Shown here piece after piece: positions 44,262-52,958 of a stretch of 64,000 nt of DNA (position 1 is the stretch's first letter; the number at the start of each line of letters is the position of its first letter). Below the pieces are notes generated by a model. That model worked only from the letters and a program-made list of their open reading frames with translations, was not told where the DNA came from and made no database searches. Source of the stretch: Gillisia limnaea DSM 15749 (GTDB taxonomy: Bacteria > Bacteroidota > Bacteroidia > Flavobacteriales > Flavobacteriaceae); the NCBI RefSeq assembly GCF_000243235.1, contig NZ_JH594606.1, forward strand, positions 2,980,255 to 3,044,254. Reading direction: 5' to 3'. The position numbers were made by a program, and so were the translations under genes.

Positions 44262-46127
44262 TTAAAATTCCATCGCCGAAACAACTTCCAGGGTAATAGG
44301 TCTTCCTATCCGGTTTTCAATTTCAGCTTTAATTCTTTTCATTTCAATAGATTTGATTGGTTCCGAGCTCACTACCTTCACGGAGACCAATAATTTTTTC
44401 CCAAAACGAACTTTCACCTCTTTTAGAACTGCATTCTCAATAAGGGAACCTTCCAGTTGTGATGTAATGCTTGCTTCCTCCTTAATTCGGTTAAACGAGA
44501 GAGATAATGGAACCATGACAATGGCAATTATAATAAAGGTATAAGCCAGGCCCATTTTTGCTCTTTTAAAAGGAGCGAAACCTAATAGTAAAAAGGTGAT
44601 GCCGGCAAACATAATAATTCCGGCAAGATTGGTTAAATATAATAAAAAAGCCCCGGAAAAAACATCCCAGTCCCACCAGCCAATTCCAATTCCTGCAACA
44701 GCCAGTGGTGGCACCAAAGCTACTGCAATTGCTACCCCTGCCAGACTTTTAGCTATACCAGATTTGGCATGTGCATAAGCTGCTGCGATCCCGGATGCTA
44801 CTGCGATTCCCATATCAAGCAAAGTAGGAGAGAGCCTTGCATTGATCTCCGGTGTCAATACCTTTAAAGGGATTATTAAACTCACGCCGGCAGCAAAAAT
44901 CAGTGAAACAGCCGTCCCTATAAGTATGGTGATGACTCCGGTTTTTAGCATATTTACATCATATCGTACCATGCCCATCGAGAAAGAAACTATGGGCGAA
45001 ATAATTGGGGCCAGGATCATGGCTCCTATTATTACAGGAGAGGAATTACCAAACAATCCAAAGCTTGCAATTAGGGTAGAAAGTATCATCATTACCACAA
45101 AAATGGATGTCGCCTCTGCGTTTTCCCGTAAGACCTTAAAAAGGTCTTCAAACTCTTCGGAGGTGGCCCGCGGTAATAATGGAAGTTTACGTTTTGTAAG
45201 CTCCAGCTTCTTTTCTCCGGTAGGTAGTTTGTCGATTCGTAAACTATTTTTACCATTGGCTTCGTCACCATCCGAGGCATAGGCACTTTTTTGCTTGATA
45301 AAAAGCGCATCTTTTACCACTTCAAAACTGATGTTTTTAGCCGATTGGATTTTGCCGTCTATAGTATATTCAACTTCTGACTGGTTTTCTATGTTTAAAT
45401 TTGAGGTTTTTATTTGACCTATAAAGGAAGGTAAATCGCTGAATTTGTTTCTTGGCAAGAGACTTCGGAATAAAAACCAAAATAAATTCAGGATATTCTG
45501 TGGTGAAAGGATAACGGCATTAAACTGCCCATCATTAATAGAACTTTCTGAAATAAGCCTTTTTGAAATTATCGAACTCATGGCATGCTCAACAACCACT
45601 ATCCCAAGGGCAGAAGTGCTGATGATTTTTTCTCCATCGATGCTTAAAACAAAGGGCTTGTGAGATAGAGAGGGTAATTGCCGGATATTCCTTATAAAAT
45701 GTAAAACTTCTGAAAAAAAATTATTCTTTTTGGTATCCTTTGTGATTGCAAAAACATCCCCAATATTAACCGACTGGAAAACGGGTTGGTCGTTGCAAAA
45801 AAGAAGATCAAGCTTATAAGCTTTGTCCGTTTCCAGGATCTCTTTAACCGATTCTTCCAGGTTTTTGGAGATCCCCAAACCCTGGATGGCATATTTAATA
45901 TCAGGATGAGGTAAGATCCCTACCTCCCATTCATTATTTGCCGCTCTGGGTAAAAATTCTGCAAGAAATTCATCCCCTAAGTAGGTAAGAAAAACAGCAT
46001 TATCCTGCGGACTAAAATCCGGGATTAAGGGATAAGAAACCAACGTGTAATCCTTGTTTTCAAGCAAGGGAATAATTTTTTCTTTTATCTCCTCAAGATC
46101 TGCAGAATTGTGAATAATATATAGCAT
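44262..46127 (-). CDS. DUF389 membrane protein with degenerate lipid-kinase-like N-terminal domain
   Basis: 621 residues in two parts. Residues about 1-290 resemble the diacylglycerol-kinase/YegS fold: LFCNDQPVFQSVNIGDVFAI, and the late VEYTIDGKIQSAKNISFEVV strand pair that is typical of that domain. The catalytic glycine-rich segments look degraded (VFLTYLGDEFLAEFLPRA where GGDGT would be). Residues about 335-555 are the DUF389/TIGR00341 membrane domain with roughly six helices, including GNSSPVIIGAMILAPIISPI and SGIAAAYAHAKSGIAKSLAG; a short soluble tail follows. The transported substrate is unknown. Confidence 0.85.
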   Translation of the reverse strand: MLYIIHNSADLEEIKEKIIPLLENKDYTLVSYPLIPDFSPQDNAVFLTYLGDEFLAEFLPRAANNEWEVGILPHPDIKYAIQGLGISKNLEESVKEILETDKAYKLDLLFCNDQPVFQSVNIGDVFAITKDTKKNNFFSEVLHFIRNIRQLPSLSHKPFVLSIDGEKIISTSALGIVVVEHAMSSIISKRLISESSINDGQFNAVILSPQNILNLFWFLFRSLLPRNKFSDLPSFIGQIKTSNLNIENQSEVEYTIDGKIQSAKNISFEVVKDALFIKQKSAYASDGDEANGKNSLRIDKLPTGEKKLELTKRKLPLLPRATSEEFEDLFKVLRENAEATSIFVVMMILSTLIASFGLFGNSSPVIIGAMILAPIISPIVSFSMGMVRYDVNMLKTGVITILIGTAVSLIFAAGVSLIIPLKVLTPEINARLSPTLLDMGIAVASGIAAAYAHAKSGIAKSLAGVAIAVALVPPLAVAGIGIGWWDWDVFSGAFLLYLTNLAGIIMFAGITFLLLGFAPFKRAKMGLAYTFIIIAIVMVPLSLSFNRIKEEASITSQLEGSLIENAVLKEVKVRFGKKLLVSVKVVSSEPIKSIEMKRIKAEIENRIGRPITLEVVSAMEF

Positions 46128-46300
46128 TTGCCAAATTTCCTGTTAATACCTGCAAGGTATGATTTTAGAACGATGGGTTTAAGCTTTTAACCTTCCCTTG
46201 GGATGTCGCTAAATCAGGAATGATACTCTAGTTATTGAGCTGCAAAGCTAAACAGATATTAAACTCATTCCTTTTTATTAGTGTATAGAAATTCTCTTTT

Positions 46301-46645
46301 TCAGGATTTGTTTGCCACATCCTCAACTCTTCCGGCAGTATCGGCTATCGATAAGGAGAGTCTTACTGTACTATCTTCTATGGCCAGCAGGTCATGCGGC
46401 ACATTGCCTTCTAATGCTACCAGATCACCTTTATCCAAATTATGTATTAAACCGTTGACGCCAAAAGCAACCTTACCTTCAAAAATTTCTACAACTATGG
46501 GGAAAGGGGTTTTATGTTCTTTCATCACCTGATCCTTTTTCATAGCAATTCGTATTTACTTGCTGGTTTCGGTATTTAGCAATACCTGAATAGCAGGTTT
46601 ATTCTCGTTATATACAAGATCTTTTATTAAAGATGCGGTTTTCAT
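46301..46645 (-). pseudogene. Cupin-domain gene interrupted by an in-frame TAA
   Basis: The frame from the ATG at 46645 reads MKTASLIKDLVYNENKPAIQ and continues to NTETSK, then meets TAA at 46556-46558, and resumes in the same frame as IRIAMKKDQVMKEHKTPF through the cupin core (FEGKVAFGVNGLIHNLDKGDLVALEGNVPHDL) to a stop at 46301. Together the 115 codons make a normal small cupin, in which the stop replaces what is probably a glutamate codon (GAA to TAA). Restart at the ATG at 46543 could yield an 80-residue fragment lacking the first strands. It may be a recent pseudogene, or a sequencing error. Confidence 0.85.
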
Positions 46646-46965
46646 AAGCAATGTTTTTATCCCATAATCGGGTTTAATTTTTCTATGCCCGGACCTTTTG
46701 GGCTGGATTTATTCGAAATTCTGAATAGTTCTTCATTTAGCATAGCTGGTTGCTTGCTCTGAGATAAGTAATTTGGTATGAATTTACAAAATAAAAGAAG
46801 AATGGCGTTAGTTGGTGCACCCTAAAACGCAACGTATAATTAAAAATTGAGAAAAGGGGAAGTTTTAAAATGGCCTGAAATAAATGGATCATCGTGTAAA
46901 TTATAGTGTTTTAAACATTCTTTTTCATCTATTGTGCTTATTTTTATAAATAAAAGATTAGCGCA
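46646..46965. other. Intergenic region, 320 bp
   Basis: Divergent region between the broken cupin gene and the hemolysin III gene. It holds a degenerate dispersed repeat (46671-46765). The rest is AT-rich with no gene that I can see. Confidence 0.6.
46671..46765 (+). repeat. Dispersed repeat module B, degenerate copy
   Basis: GGTTTAATTTTTCTATGCCC, then TTTATTCGAAATTCTGAATAG, then TTCTTCATTTAGCATAGCTGG, then TTGCTTGCTCTGAG. It lies in a divergent region. Confidence 0.65.
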
Positions 46966-47625
46966 ATGGAACTCAGCAAAAAGCCAGAATTTTACCCTCC
47001 CCTGGAAGAAAAACTTAATATTTTTTCTCACGGCTTTGGTTTTGCACTAAGCATAATTGGCCTAATACTGCTTATTTTACGAGCAAATGAATTAGGTGAA
47101 ATTAAACACCTTGTAAGTTTCAGTATTTTTGGGGCGAGTATGGTAATGCTTTACGCGGCTTCTACCTTTTATCACAGCGCCAAATCCCATGTGTTGCGCT
47201 ACCGGCTTAATATCCTGGACCATGCCGCCATCTATGTCCTGATAGCAGGCACCTATACTCCTTTTGCGATGGTAACCCTTGAAGGAACTATTGGCTGGAT
47301 AATTTTTGGAGTGATATGGGCAATGGCACTTTGCGGAGTAATTTTAAAACTTTTCTTTACGGGAAGATATCAAACCCTCTCTACTATTATGTATGTTATT
47401 ATGGGGTGGGTGGTAGTTTTTGCAATAAAACCCTTGTTGGAAAACTTACCGGATACAGGACTTTTGTGGCTTCTCTCCGGTGGAATTTCATATACCCTGG
47501 GAGCGTTGATTTTTAGTTTGAACAGAATAAAATTTAATCATGCGATTTTTCACCTGTTTGTATTATTTGGAAGTTTCTCTCATTTTATCTCTATTTATTA
47601 CTATGTGCTTCCGGGGAATGATTAA
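46966..47625 (+). CDS. Hemolysin III / PAQR family membrane protein
   Basis: 219 residues with seven membrane helices. The metal-site motifs of the progestin/adipoQ receptor family are present: EKLNIFSHGFGFALSIIG, then ASTFYHSAKSHVLRYRLNILDHAAIYVLIAGTYTPF, then the C-terminal NHAIFHLFVLFGSFSHFISIYYYVL. Eukaryotic relatives are ceramidase-like receptors; bacterial members are called hemolysin III, but their role is not settled. No neighbour narrows it. Confidence 0.93.
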   Translation: MELSKKPEFYPPLEEKLNIFSHGFGFALSIIGLILLILRANELGEIKHLVSFSIFGASMVMLYAASTFYHSAKSHVLRYRLNILDHAAIYVLIAGTYTPFAMVTLEGTIGWIIFGVIWAMALCGVILKLFFTGRYQTLSTIMYVIMGWVVVFAIKPLLENLPDTGLLWLLSGGISYTLGALIFSLNRIKFNHAIFHLFVLFGSFSHFISIYYYVLPGND

Positions 47626-47845
47626 ATAATTGAAACTAAAATTTCCAGGAAGAATGGCCTCTGCAAAAATACCAGAATTACAAAAAAAAAGTAAAGGTTC
47701 AAAATACTTCCCCTCTTATAAATTAGATTTTTAGTAATGATTAAAATCTGCACAATGGAGAAAATGAAACTTCAAACAGGCGCTATATTCCGAAACGAAT
47801 GAATTGAATTTAACTATTTCATTAAAATTTTTAACTGAAATGGTT

Positions 47846-48211
47846 TTATACTTTAAGAATATCAGTTGGGGTATGAACAAGAACGGTATTATCTCCCCGA
47901 AGCGCTATAGGATGCCTAATAATTTCAGGATTGGATCGTATCATTTTTATCCAGTCGTCTGTTGAAAAATTATGTGCCTTAAATTTCAATTTATAGGAAT
48001 CATTTTCCTGATCTACCAGGTCCTTGATTTCCATATTTAACCGGCTGGATAATTCTGCTAATTGAGTCCCGGTAAAAGGAGTTTTTAAAATGTCTATTTC
48101 CAGAATTGCCATTCCTTCCGCCTTGGCAAAAGCCAAGGTTTTTTCGGCAATAATCGATTCCGGATTATAATATATGGTTATTTGTCTTTCGGATGTAGCT
48201 ATTTCTCCCAT
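47846..48211 (-). CDS. ArsC/Spx-fold protein lacking the active-site cysteine
   Basis: A 121-residue thioredoxin-fold protein of the arsenate reductase/Spx/YffB type. The start IYYNPESIIAEKTLAFAKAEGM corresponds to the ArsC YHNPxCSKS motif, but the cysteine is replaced (NPES) and I see no cysteine elsewhere in the chain. The rest matches the family: ILKTPFTGTQLAELSSRLN, and MIRSNPEIIRHPIALRGDNTVLVHTP (the RPI-type loop). With no cysteine it cannot reduce arsenate, so a binding or Spx-like role is more likely. Confidence 0.85.
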   Translation of the reverse strand: MGEIATSERQITIYYNPESIIAEKTLAFAKAEGMAILEIDILKTPFTGTQLAELSSRLNMEIKDLVDQENDSYKLKFKAHNFSTDDWIKMIRSNPEIIRHPIALRGDNTVLVHTPTDILKV

Positions 48212-48435
48212 CTATAATTTTAGGATAAAGTTACCATATTTTTTCACTAAATTTCTTGGTAGATATTAAAATTGCTTCAAGTTTTTTGGAATTTCCCCTA
48301 GGTTATTTTAACAACACCTCATCGTTCCTCGGCGAATAAAATAATTTAACAAGATGCAATTTTATTATTTAATGTTATGAGGTATAGAATAAAAATGGAA
48401 TCCTTAAGAAAGGGGTTATTGAAGGCAAAAAAAAC

Positions 48436-49200
48436 CTAATTCCGTAATGTATAGGAAAGATCTGGGCGTATATACCCTCTTATAATCTCTATGTCGGAAA
48501 TTGTTTCTTCCAGTTCGCGATAAAGTTCGGCGCCTTCCTCCCCAAGGAGCAGCCTGTTATCTACAATCATACGCTCATAATCTTCGGGGCTTTCGGCCGC
48601 AGCGGCTATCATAAAATAGGTTCCCATAGTGCCAAAACCACTGCGATATAATCTATAATTAAGGTTTGAATCGTTTTTGGTGTATAATTCCTTAAATTTT
48701 CTTGCCAGTTCTTCAGCCTTCTTAGCGTTATCCGGTGTGAAATAATAAATGGTATTATTTCTAAAATTTTTACCAACCGGAGTTACGTTGACACCATCCG
48801 GTTGATAGGATAAATTTTTATCAAGAACGATCACATAATCCCCGTGCGCCTCGTAACAATCATTGTACTTATCAAAGATTTTAGAAGTTTCTCGTTGTCC
48901 CATCTTTTCAGAAAGGCTGGCAAAAGGATTTTCATCAAAAGCAGCCATATTTTCAATAGGTGAGATATAAAAATAACGGTAATCAGAAGAAACCATTGTA
49001 AACCAGTTGATATCGGTGATTTCATGTTGCCTGAGAGCCGCTATGAGTTCCTTGTCCACGCTTTCTTGCTTATTAGCCATGGCAGGTTTGGTTCTGTCTT
49101 CATGGATCCAGTACATTTGTGAGTCGTTCTCCTGCCCATGAACTATAAATGATTGCATAAGGAATACAAAAAGAATTCCCAGGATTTTAATTGTATTCAT
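48436..49200 (-). CDS. Secreted protein of unknown function
   Basis: 254 residues with a signal peptide (MNTIKILGILFVFLMQSFIVHGQ). The mature part contains two ferredoxin-like or dimeric alpha-beta patterns, with ITDINWFTMVSSDYRYFYISPI near the start and YYFTPDNAKKAEELARKFKELY in the middle. I recognise no family and no catalytic motif. It stands alone: 224 bp before the next minus-strand gene and a long intergenic region behind it. Confidence 0.72.
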   Translation of the reverse strand: MNTIKILGILFVFLMQSFIVHGQENDSQMYWIHEDRTKPAMANKQESVDKELIAALRQHEITDINWFTMVSSDYRYFYISPIENMAAFDENPFASLSEKMGQRETSKIFDKYNDCYEAHGDYVIVLDKNLSYQPDGVNVTPVGKNFRNNTIYYFTPDNAKKAEELARKFKELYTKNDSNLNYRLYRSGFGTMGTYFMIAAAAESPEDYERMIVDNRLLLGEEGAELYRELEETISDIEIIRGYIRPDLSYTLRN

Positions 49201-50152
49201 AACGTTGTTTTTAAATTGTTTTTGAATTCTATACCTTTTTTATCAGGTTCAATTTTCGTTATTTTTACCTCAAACCTGATCTTGTAAGAAAAAGGAAAAC
49301 CTTAAAATCAAATCCACTTGGAGTTTTATTTATTTGGTGATCAAATTAATATTTAAGGTTTAAATTGATATCCTTTATCTAAGCCGGGGAGGGGATTTTG
49401 TTTTTAAAATGATAATTTCCAGGTACGAAATGAATTGGAGGTAAAAGATTGCTTTTATAGCAAGACATTTAAAGATACGGAAATATCTTTTTTTATAGAA
49501 ATCAATTCTCAAAAGACAAGTGTTTTAGAATCTTAAATAAATGGGGGTTTAACCAATATTTTAGCGTGATGAGACACCATAAAATCATACTTTAGAATGA
49601 GCGTATGAAAAGATGTAACTGACCAATGTTGGCTGTTTCCGGAATAACATAAGTCAAATGTAAACCAATTTTTTTAGAGAAAGAAATGGATATTTTGTGT
49701 GTTGAGGGGGGTAAATAAAATTAATAAATACAAGGATAAAATAGGGGAAAACCCCCAGTTTTTTTAAAATAGCCAGGTTCAAAAAATGAGATTTCGAAGT
49801 TTTTCTATTTTAGTAGATCGGATTGAAAGTTATCGTAACGAATATTTTAGAATTTGACAGGAGTTTAATCCACCAGGGTTTTATTCTCTGATGGCCCACT
49901 GTGCTTTCGGGCGGGAATTCACGCAAATTCCTGATATTTTTCCGTTGATTTGGCTCGTGAGCTTGAAAGGAGTTGCTTGATTTATGTTTTATATGTAATA
50001 AAAGCTATCATGAATTTATAAAAACTCAGTTTTTGTTACTAATAGGTCTATTAATTTATGAAACCAATACCTCCAATAAGTTTAGCTATTAGCATACTGT
50101 TTTGTATTTCAAAAATCTTAATTTTGAATCCCATCTTTATTTAATAAAAAAT
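49201..50152. other. Intergenic region, 952 bp
   Basis: Largest gene-free stretch of the window, between divergent genes. An 8-bp inverted repeat, ATCAGGTT (49242-49249) and AACCTGAT (49273-49280), lies just upstream of the secreted-protein gene. A dispersed repeat is at 49862-49982. I found no open frame with protein-like composition and no RNA gene I could support; a small RNA cannot be excluded. Confidence 0.6.
49862..49982 (+). repeat. Dispersed repeat, module A fragment plus module B
   Basis: AGTTTAATCCACCAGGG, then TTTCGGGCGGGAATTCACG, then CAAATTCCTGATATTTTTCC, then GGCTCGTGAGCTTG. It reads on the + strand in a divergent region. Confidence 0.7.
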
Positions 50153-52045
50153 ATGCAACCCAAAAAAAGTTATGTAATAGATTTTGACAGTACGTTCACT
50201 CAGGTTGAAGCCCTGGATGTATTAGGAGAGATCTCCCTTGCAAATGAAGCAGATAAAGAATTAAAATTGGCAAAGCTGGAAGCATTGACCAATCAAGGGA
50301 TGGCTGGCGAATTATCATTGAGAGAATCCCTGATCCAGCGCCTGGAATTATTAAATGCTGAAGAAAAACATCTACCTCTACTGGTAGAAATTCTAAAAAG
50401 GAAAATATCTACATCTTTTGTTAGAAATAAAGCCTTTTTTCACGAATTCCGTGAGGATATCTATATCATTTCAAATGGTTTTAAAGAGTTTATAGTTCCA
50501 ATTGTGATGGAGCTGGGGATCAAAGAGGAAAATGTGTTTGCAAATTCTTTTGAATTTGATACAGCAGGGAAAATCGTAGGTTTTGACAAGGAAAATGTGC
50601 TTTCATCAAATAATGGAAAAGTTGCCACCCTAAAATCCCTGGATCTAAAAGGGGATGTATACATGATTGGTGATGGTTATACAGATTATGAAGTACGGGC
50701 CGCGGGGCTCGCTAATAAATTTTATGCCTTTACCGAAAATGTGGAGCGTGGTAATGTTTTGGAGAAAGCAGATCATATCACGCCCAGTATGGATGAATTT
50801 TTATACCTGTTTAATATGAATAAAGCTATTTCTTACCCTAAAAACCGAATCAAAGTACTTCTGCTTGAAAATGTTCATCCGGATGCGCTGGGCATTCTAA
50901 AACAGGAGGGCTATAATGTTTCCACCTATTCTGGGGCGATGGATGAAGATGAGCTTGCTGAAAAAATAAAGGATGTTTCTGTTCTTGGGATCCGTTCAAA
51001 AACGCAGCTCACCAAAAAAGTATTGGACAATGCGCCAAGGCTTATCGCTGTAGGAGCTTTTTGTATAGGGACCAATCAAATTGACCTTGAAGAATGCCTT
51101 AAAAAGGGAGTGGCGGTATTTAACGCCCCGTATAGCAATACGCGCTCTGTAGTAGAATTGGTGATTGGGGAAATCATTCTTCTTACCAGAAATTTACCCG
51201 ATAAAATGATGAAAATGCATCAGGGGAATTGGGATAAATCGGCTAATAACAGCCATGAGATCCGCGGAAGAAAAATAGGGATCATAGGTTATGGTAATAT
51301 TGGTTCTCAATTATCTGTAGTAGCCGAGGCTATAGGATTTGATGTATATTATTATGACGTAGCAGAGAAGCTTGCATTAGGAAATGCCACCAAATGCAAC
51401 AGTTTGAAAGAGCTTTTGGAAAAAGTAAATATTGTAAGCCTACACGTAGATGGAAGAAAGGATAATAAGAATTTTATAGGCGAAAAAGAATTTGACCAAA
51501 TGAAAGACGGAGTGATCTTTCTAAATTTGAGCCGGGGGCACGTTGTTTACATCGATGCGCTGGTAAAGAATATTTCTTCCGGAAAAGTGATAGGTGCAGG
51601 AATAGATGTTTTTCCTGAAGAACCAAAAACCAATAAGGAAACTTTTGAATCTTCACTTCGTAATTTACCCAATGTGATTTTAACTCCGCATATAGGTGGT
51701 AGCACAGAAGAAGCGCAGGAAAATATCGGGAATTTTGTTCCCGGAAAGATAATGGAATATATAAATACAGGAAGTACTACCAACAGTGTGAATTTCCCGA
51801 ACCTGCAACTTCCTATACTCGAAAATGCCCATAGACTGATCCATATTCACCTTAATAAACCGGGCATCATTGCAAAGATAAATAAAATCCTGGCCTCCCA
51901 CGATATCAATATTGTTGGTCAACACTTAAAAACCAATGAAACAATCGGTTATGTAATAACAGATATCGATAAAGTATATGGTGCTGAAGTGATAAGGGAA
52001 TTAAAGGATATTGAGCATACAATTCGTTTCAGAGTGCTTTATTAG
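50153..52045 (+). CDS. serA: Fused phosphoserine-phosphatase-like and D-3-phosphoglycerate dehydrogenase
   Basis: A 630-residue fusion of the first and last steps of serine synthesis. Residues about 1-225 form a HAD phosphatase of the SerB type, with the nucleophile motif VIDFDSTFT, then IISNGFKEFI and the acidic GDGYTDYEVRA. Residues about 240-545 are a D-isomer 2-hydroxyacid dehydrogenase, with IGIIGYGNIGSQLSVVAEAIGF for NAD binding, the arginine, glutamate and histidine regions (NTRSVVELVIG, GIDVFPEEP, LTPHIGGSTEEAQ). A C-terminal ACT domain (about 560-630, HRLIHIHLNKPGIIAKINKIL) is the usual serine-feedback site. I use the ATG at 50153; a TTG at 50102 is open but not conserved. Confidence 0.92.
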   Translation: MQPKKSYVIDFDSTFTQVEALDVLGEISLANEADKELKLAKLEALTNQGMAGELSLRESLIQRLELLNAEEKHLPLLVEILKRKISTSFVRNKAFFHEFREDIYIISNGFKEFIVPIVMELGIKEENVFANSFEFDTAGKIVGFDKENVLSSNNGKVATLKSLDLKGDVYMIGDGYTDYEVRAAGLANKFYAFTENVERGNVLEKADHITPSMDEFLYLFNMNKAISYPKNRIKVLLLENVHPDALGILKQEGYNVSTYSGAMDEDELAEKIKDVSVLGIRSKTQLTKKVLDNAPRLIAVGAFCIGTNQIDLEECLKKGVAVFNAPYSNTRSVVELVIGEIILLTRNLPDKMMKMHQGNWDKSANNSHEIRGRKIGIIGYGNIGSQLSVVAEAIGFDVYYYDVAEKLALGNATKCNSLKELLEKVNIVSLHVDGRKDNKNFIGEKEFDQMKDGVIFLNLSRGHVVYIDALVKNISSGKVIGAGIDVFPEEPKTNKETFESSLRNLPNVILTPHIGGSTEEAQENIGNFVPGKIMEYINTGSTTNSVNFPNLQLPILENAHRLIHIHLNKPGIIAKINKILASHDINIVGQHLKTNETIGYVITDIDKVYGAEVIRELKDIEHTIRFRVLY

Positions 52046-52118
52046 ATTAAATTTTAAAGCCCGGGTTTCAGAATCAAAAATAGGAGCAAGGAGTGAGCTT
52101 TAGCAAAATTAAAGAACC

Positions 52119-52155
52119 GGACTTCTACTTGCTGAATTTCAGAAAATAGAAGTCC
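52119..52155. terminator. Nested hairpin between convergent genes
   Basis: GGACTTCTA (52119-52127) and TAGAAGTCC (52147-52155) pair perfectly, and the loop holds a second small inverted repeat (CTGAA and TTCAG). It lies midway between the convergent serA fusion and the 52211 gene. It lacks a strong T-run, so it may act as a bidirectional terminator or be a degenerate minus-strand dispersed repeat. Confidence 0.5.
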
Positions 52156-52210
52156 ATTTAAATTAACTTTGCTATAAGTATTGTCTTTTCAGAAATACGA
52201 TTTCCATAAT

Positions 52211-52807
52211 TTATTTATTCTCAGGAGTAATCATAATATGAGCACGGTGAGTTCCGGGATCCATAAGCCAGGGCATTCCCGGAACTTCTGGTTTTGAAGG
52301 CAGTCCGGTAGATTCTGTGGTAGCATACGGCATATAGATTACATATCTAAATTTCCCGTCTATTAGGTCTCCTGTGGTTTGGTCGTAATTCTCTTCGCTT
52401 CCACTTAAAATGTAGACCATACTCGGGGTATCAGTTAATTGCAGAATTCCGGATTCTGCCTCTTGCTTGCGAATCTCCCTTTTTTCCATTTCCGATTTTC
52501 CTTCAGCGGTTAGTGCTCTTCCGCGTGCCATAAAAGGTTCCAGTTTTTTATTGTAACAGGAAACATTGACCCCTTCTCTATTTGGATCGTCGGCAATGCA
52601 AACTAAATTGTTGGTACCTTCCTGAAGTACCTGCATTTGTCCTTTTGAATTATATCCATAAACCATGGCCTCACTGCGCTTATCGGCAGGAGCAGCAAGT
52701 AATGCTGTTTTTATCTGAATTTCTGGTGGCGGGATCTCAATGTTTGTATCCTGTGCCATTCCGGTAGCTGCAGCTATTATAAAGCCAAATAGAAAGTAAT
52801 ATTTCAT
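52211..52807 (-). CDS. Secreted protein of unknown function
   Basis: From the ATG at 52807 the protein has 198 residues with a signal peptide (MKYYFLFGFIIAAATGMAQ). An in-frame upstream ATG at 52903 would bury the signal behind 32 charged residues, so I reject it. The mature region has VCIADDPNREGVNVSCYN (a possible disulfide pair) and a PEVPGMPWLMDPGTHRAHIMITPENK tail. I know no named family. It is convergent with the serA fusion. Confidence 0.72.
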   Translation of the reverse strand: MKYYFLFGFIIAAATGMAQDTNIEIPPPEIQIKTALLAAPADKRSEAMVYGYNSKGQMQVLQEGTNNLVCIADDPNREGVNVSCYNKKLEPFMARGRALTAEGKSEMEKREIRKQEAESGILQLTDTPSMVYILSGSEENYDQTTGDLIDGKFRYVIYMPYATTESTGLPSKPEVPGMPWLMDPGTHRAHIMITPENK

Positions 52808-52958
52808 AATCCTGGAATTTAAATCAGATCTGTTTTCTATTAGATCTTTCAGTGTTTCTATAAATATAAGAATTGTGTTTGGTTTTTGAGTTGTTAGCTT
52901 CAAAAAATGGAATAAATGATTCTGAAGAATTTAACATTCTATACTAATGTTTTACCGT

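Noticed and set aside
49201-50152. A tRNA or other structured RNA in the long intergenic region
   Set aside because: I could not find a cloverleaf, a conserved T-arm sequence or a compact hairpin set.
52060-52155. Minus-strand copy of the dispersed module B repeat
   Set aside because: The reverse strand has TTTTCTGAAATTC and CTCCTTGCTCC blocks in plausible order, but the middle does not align, so I keep it only as a hairpin.
52807-52903. ATG at 52903 as the start of the secreted protein
   Set aside because: It places 32 charged residues before a normal signal peptide that starts at 52807.
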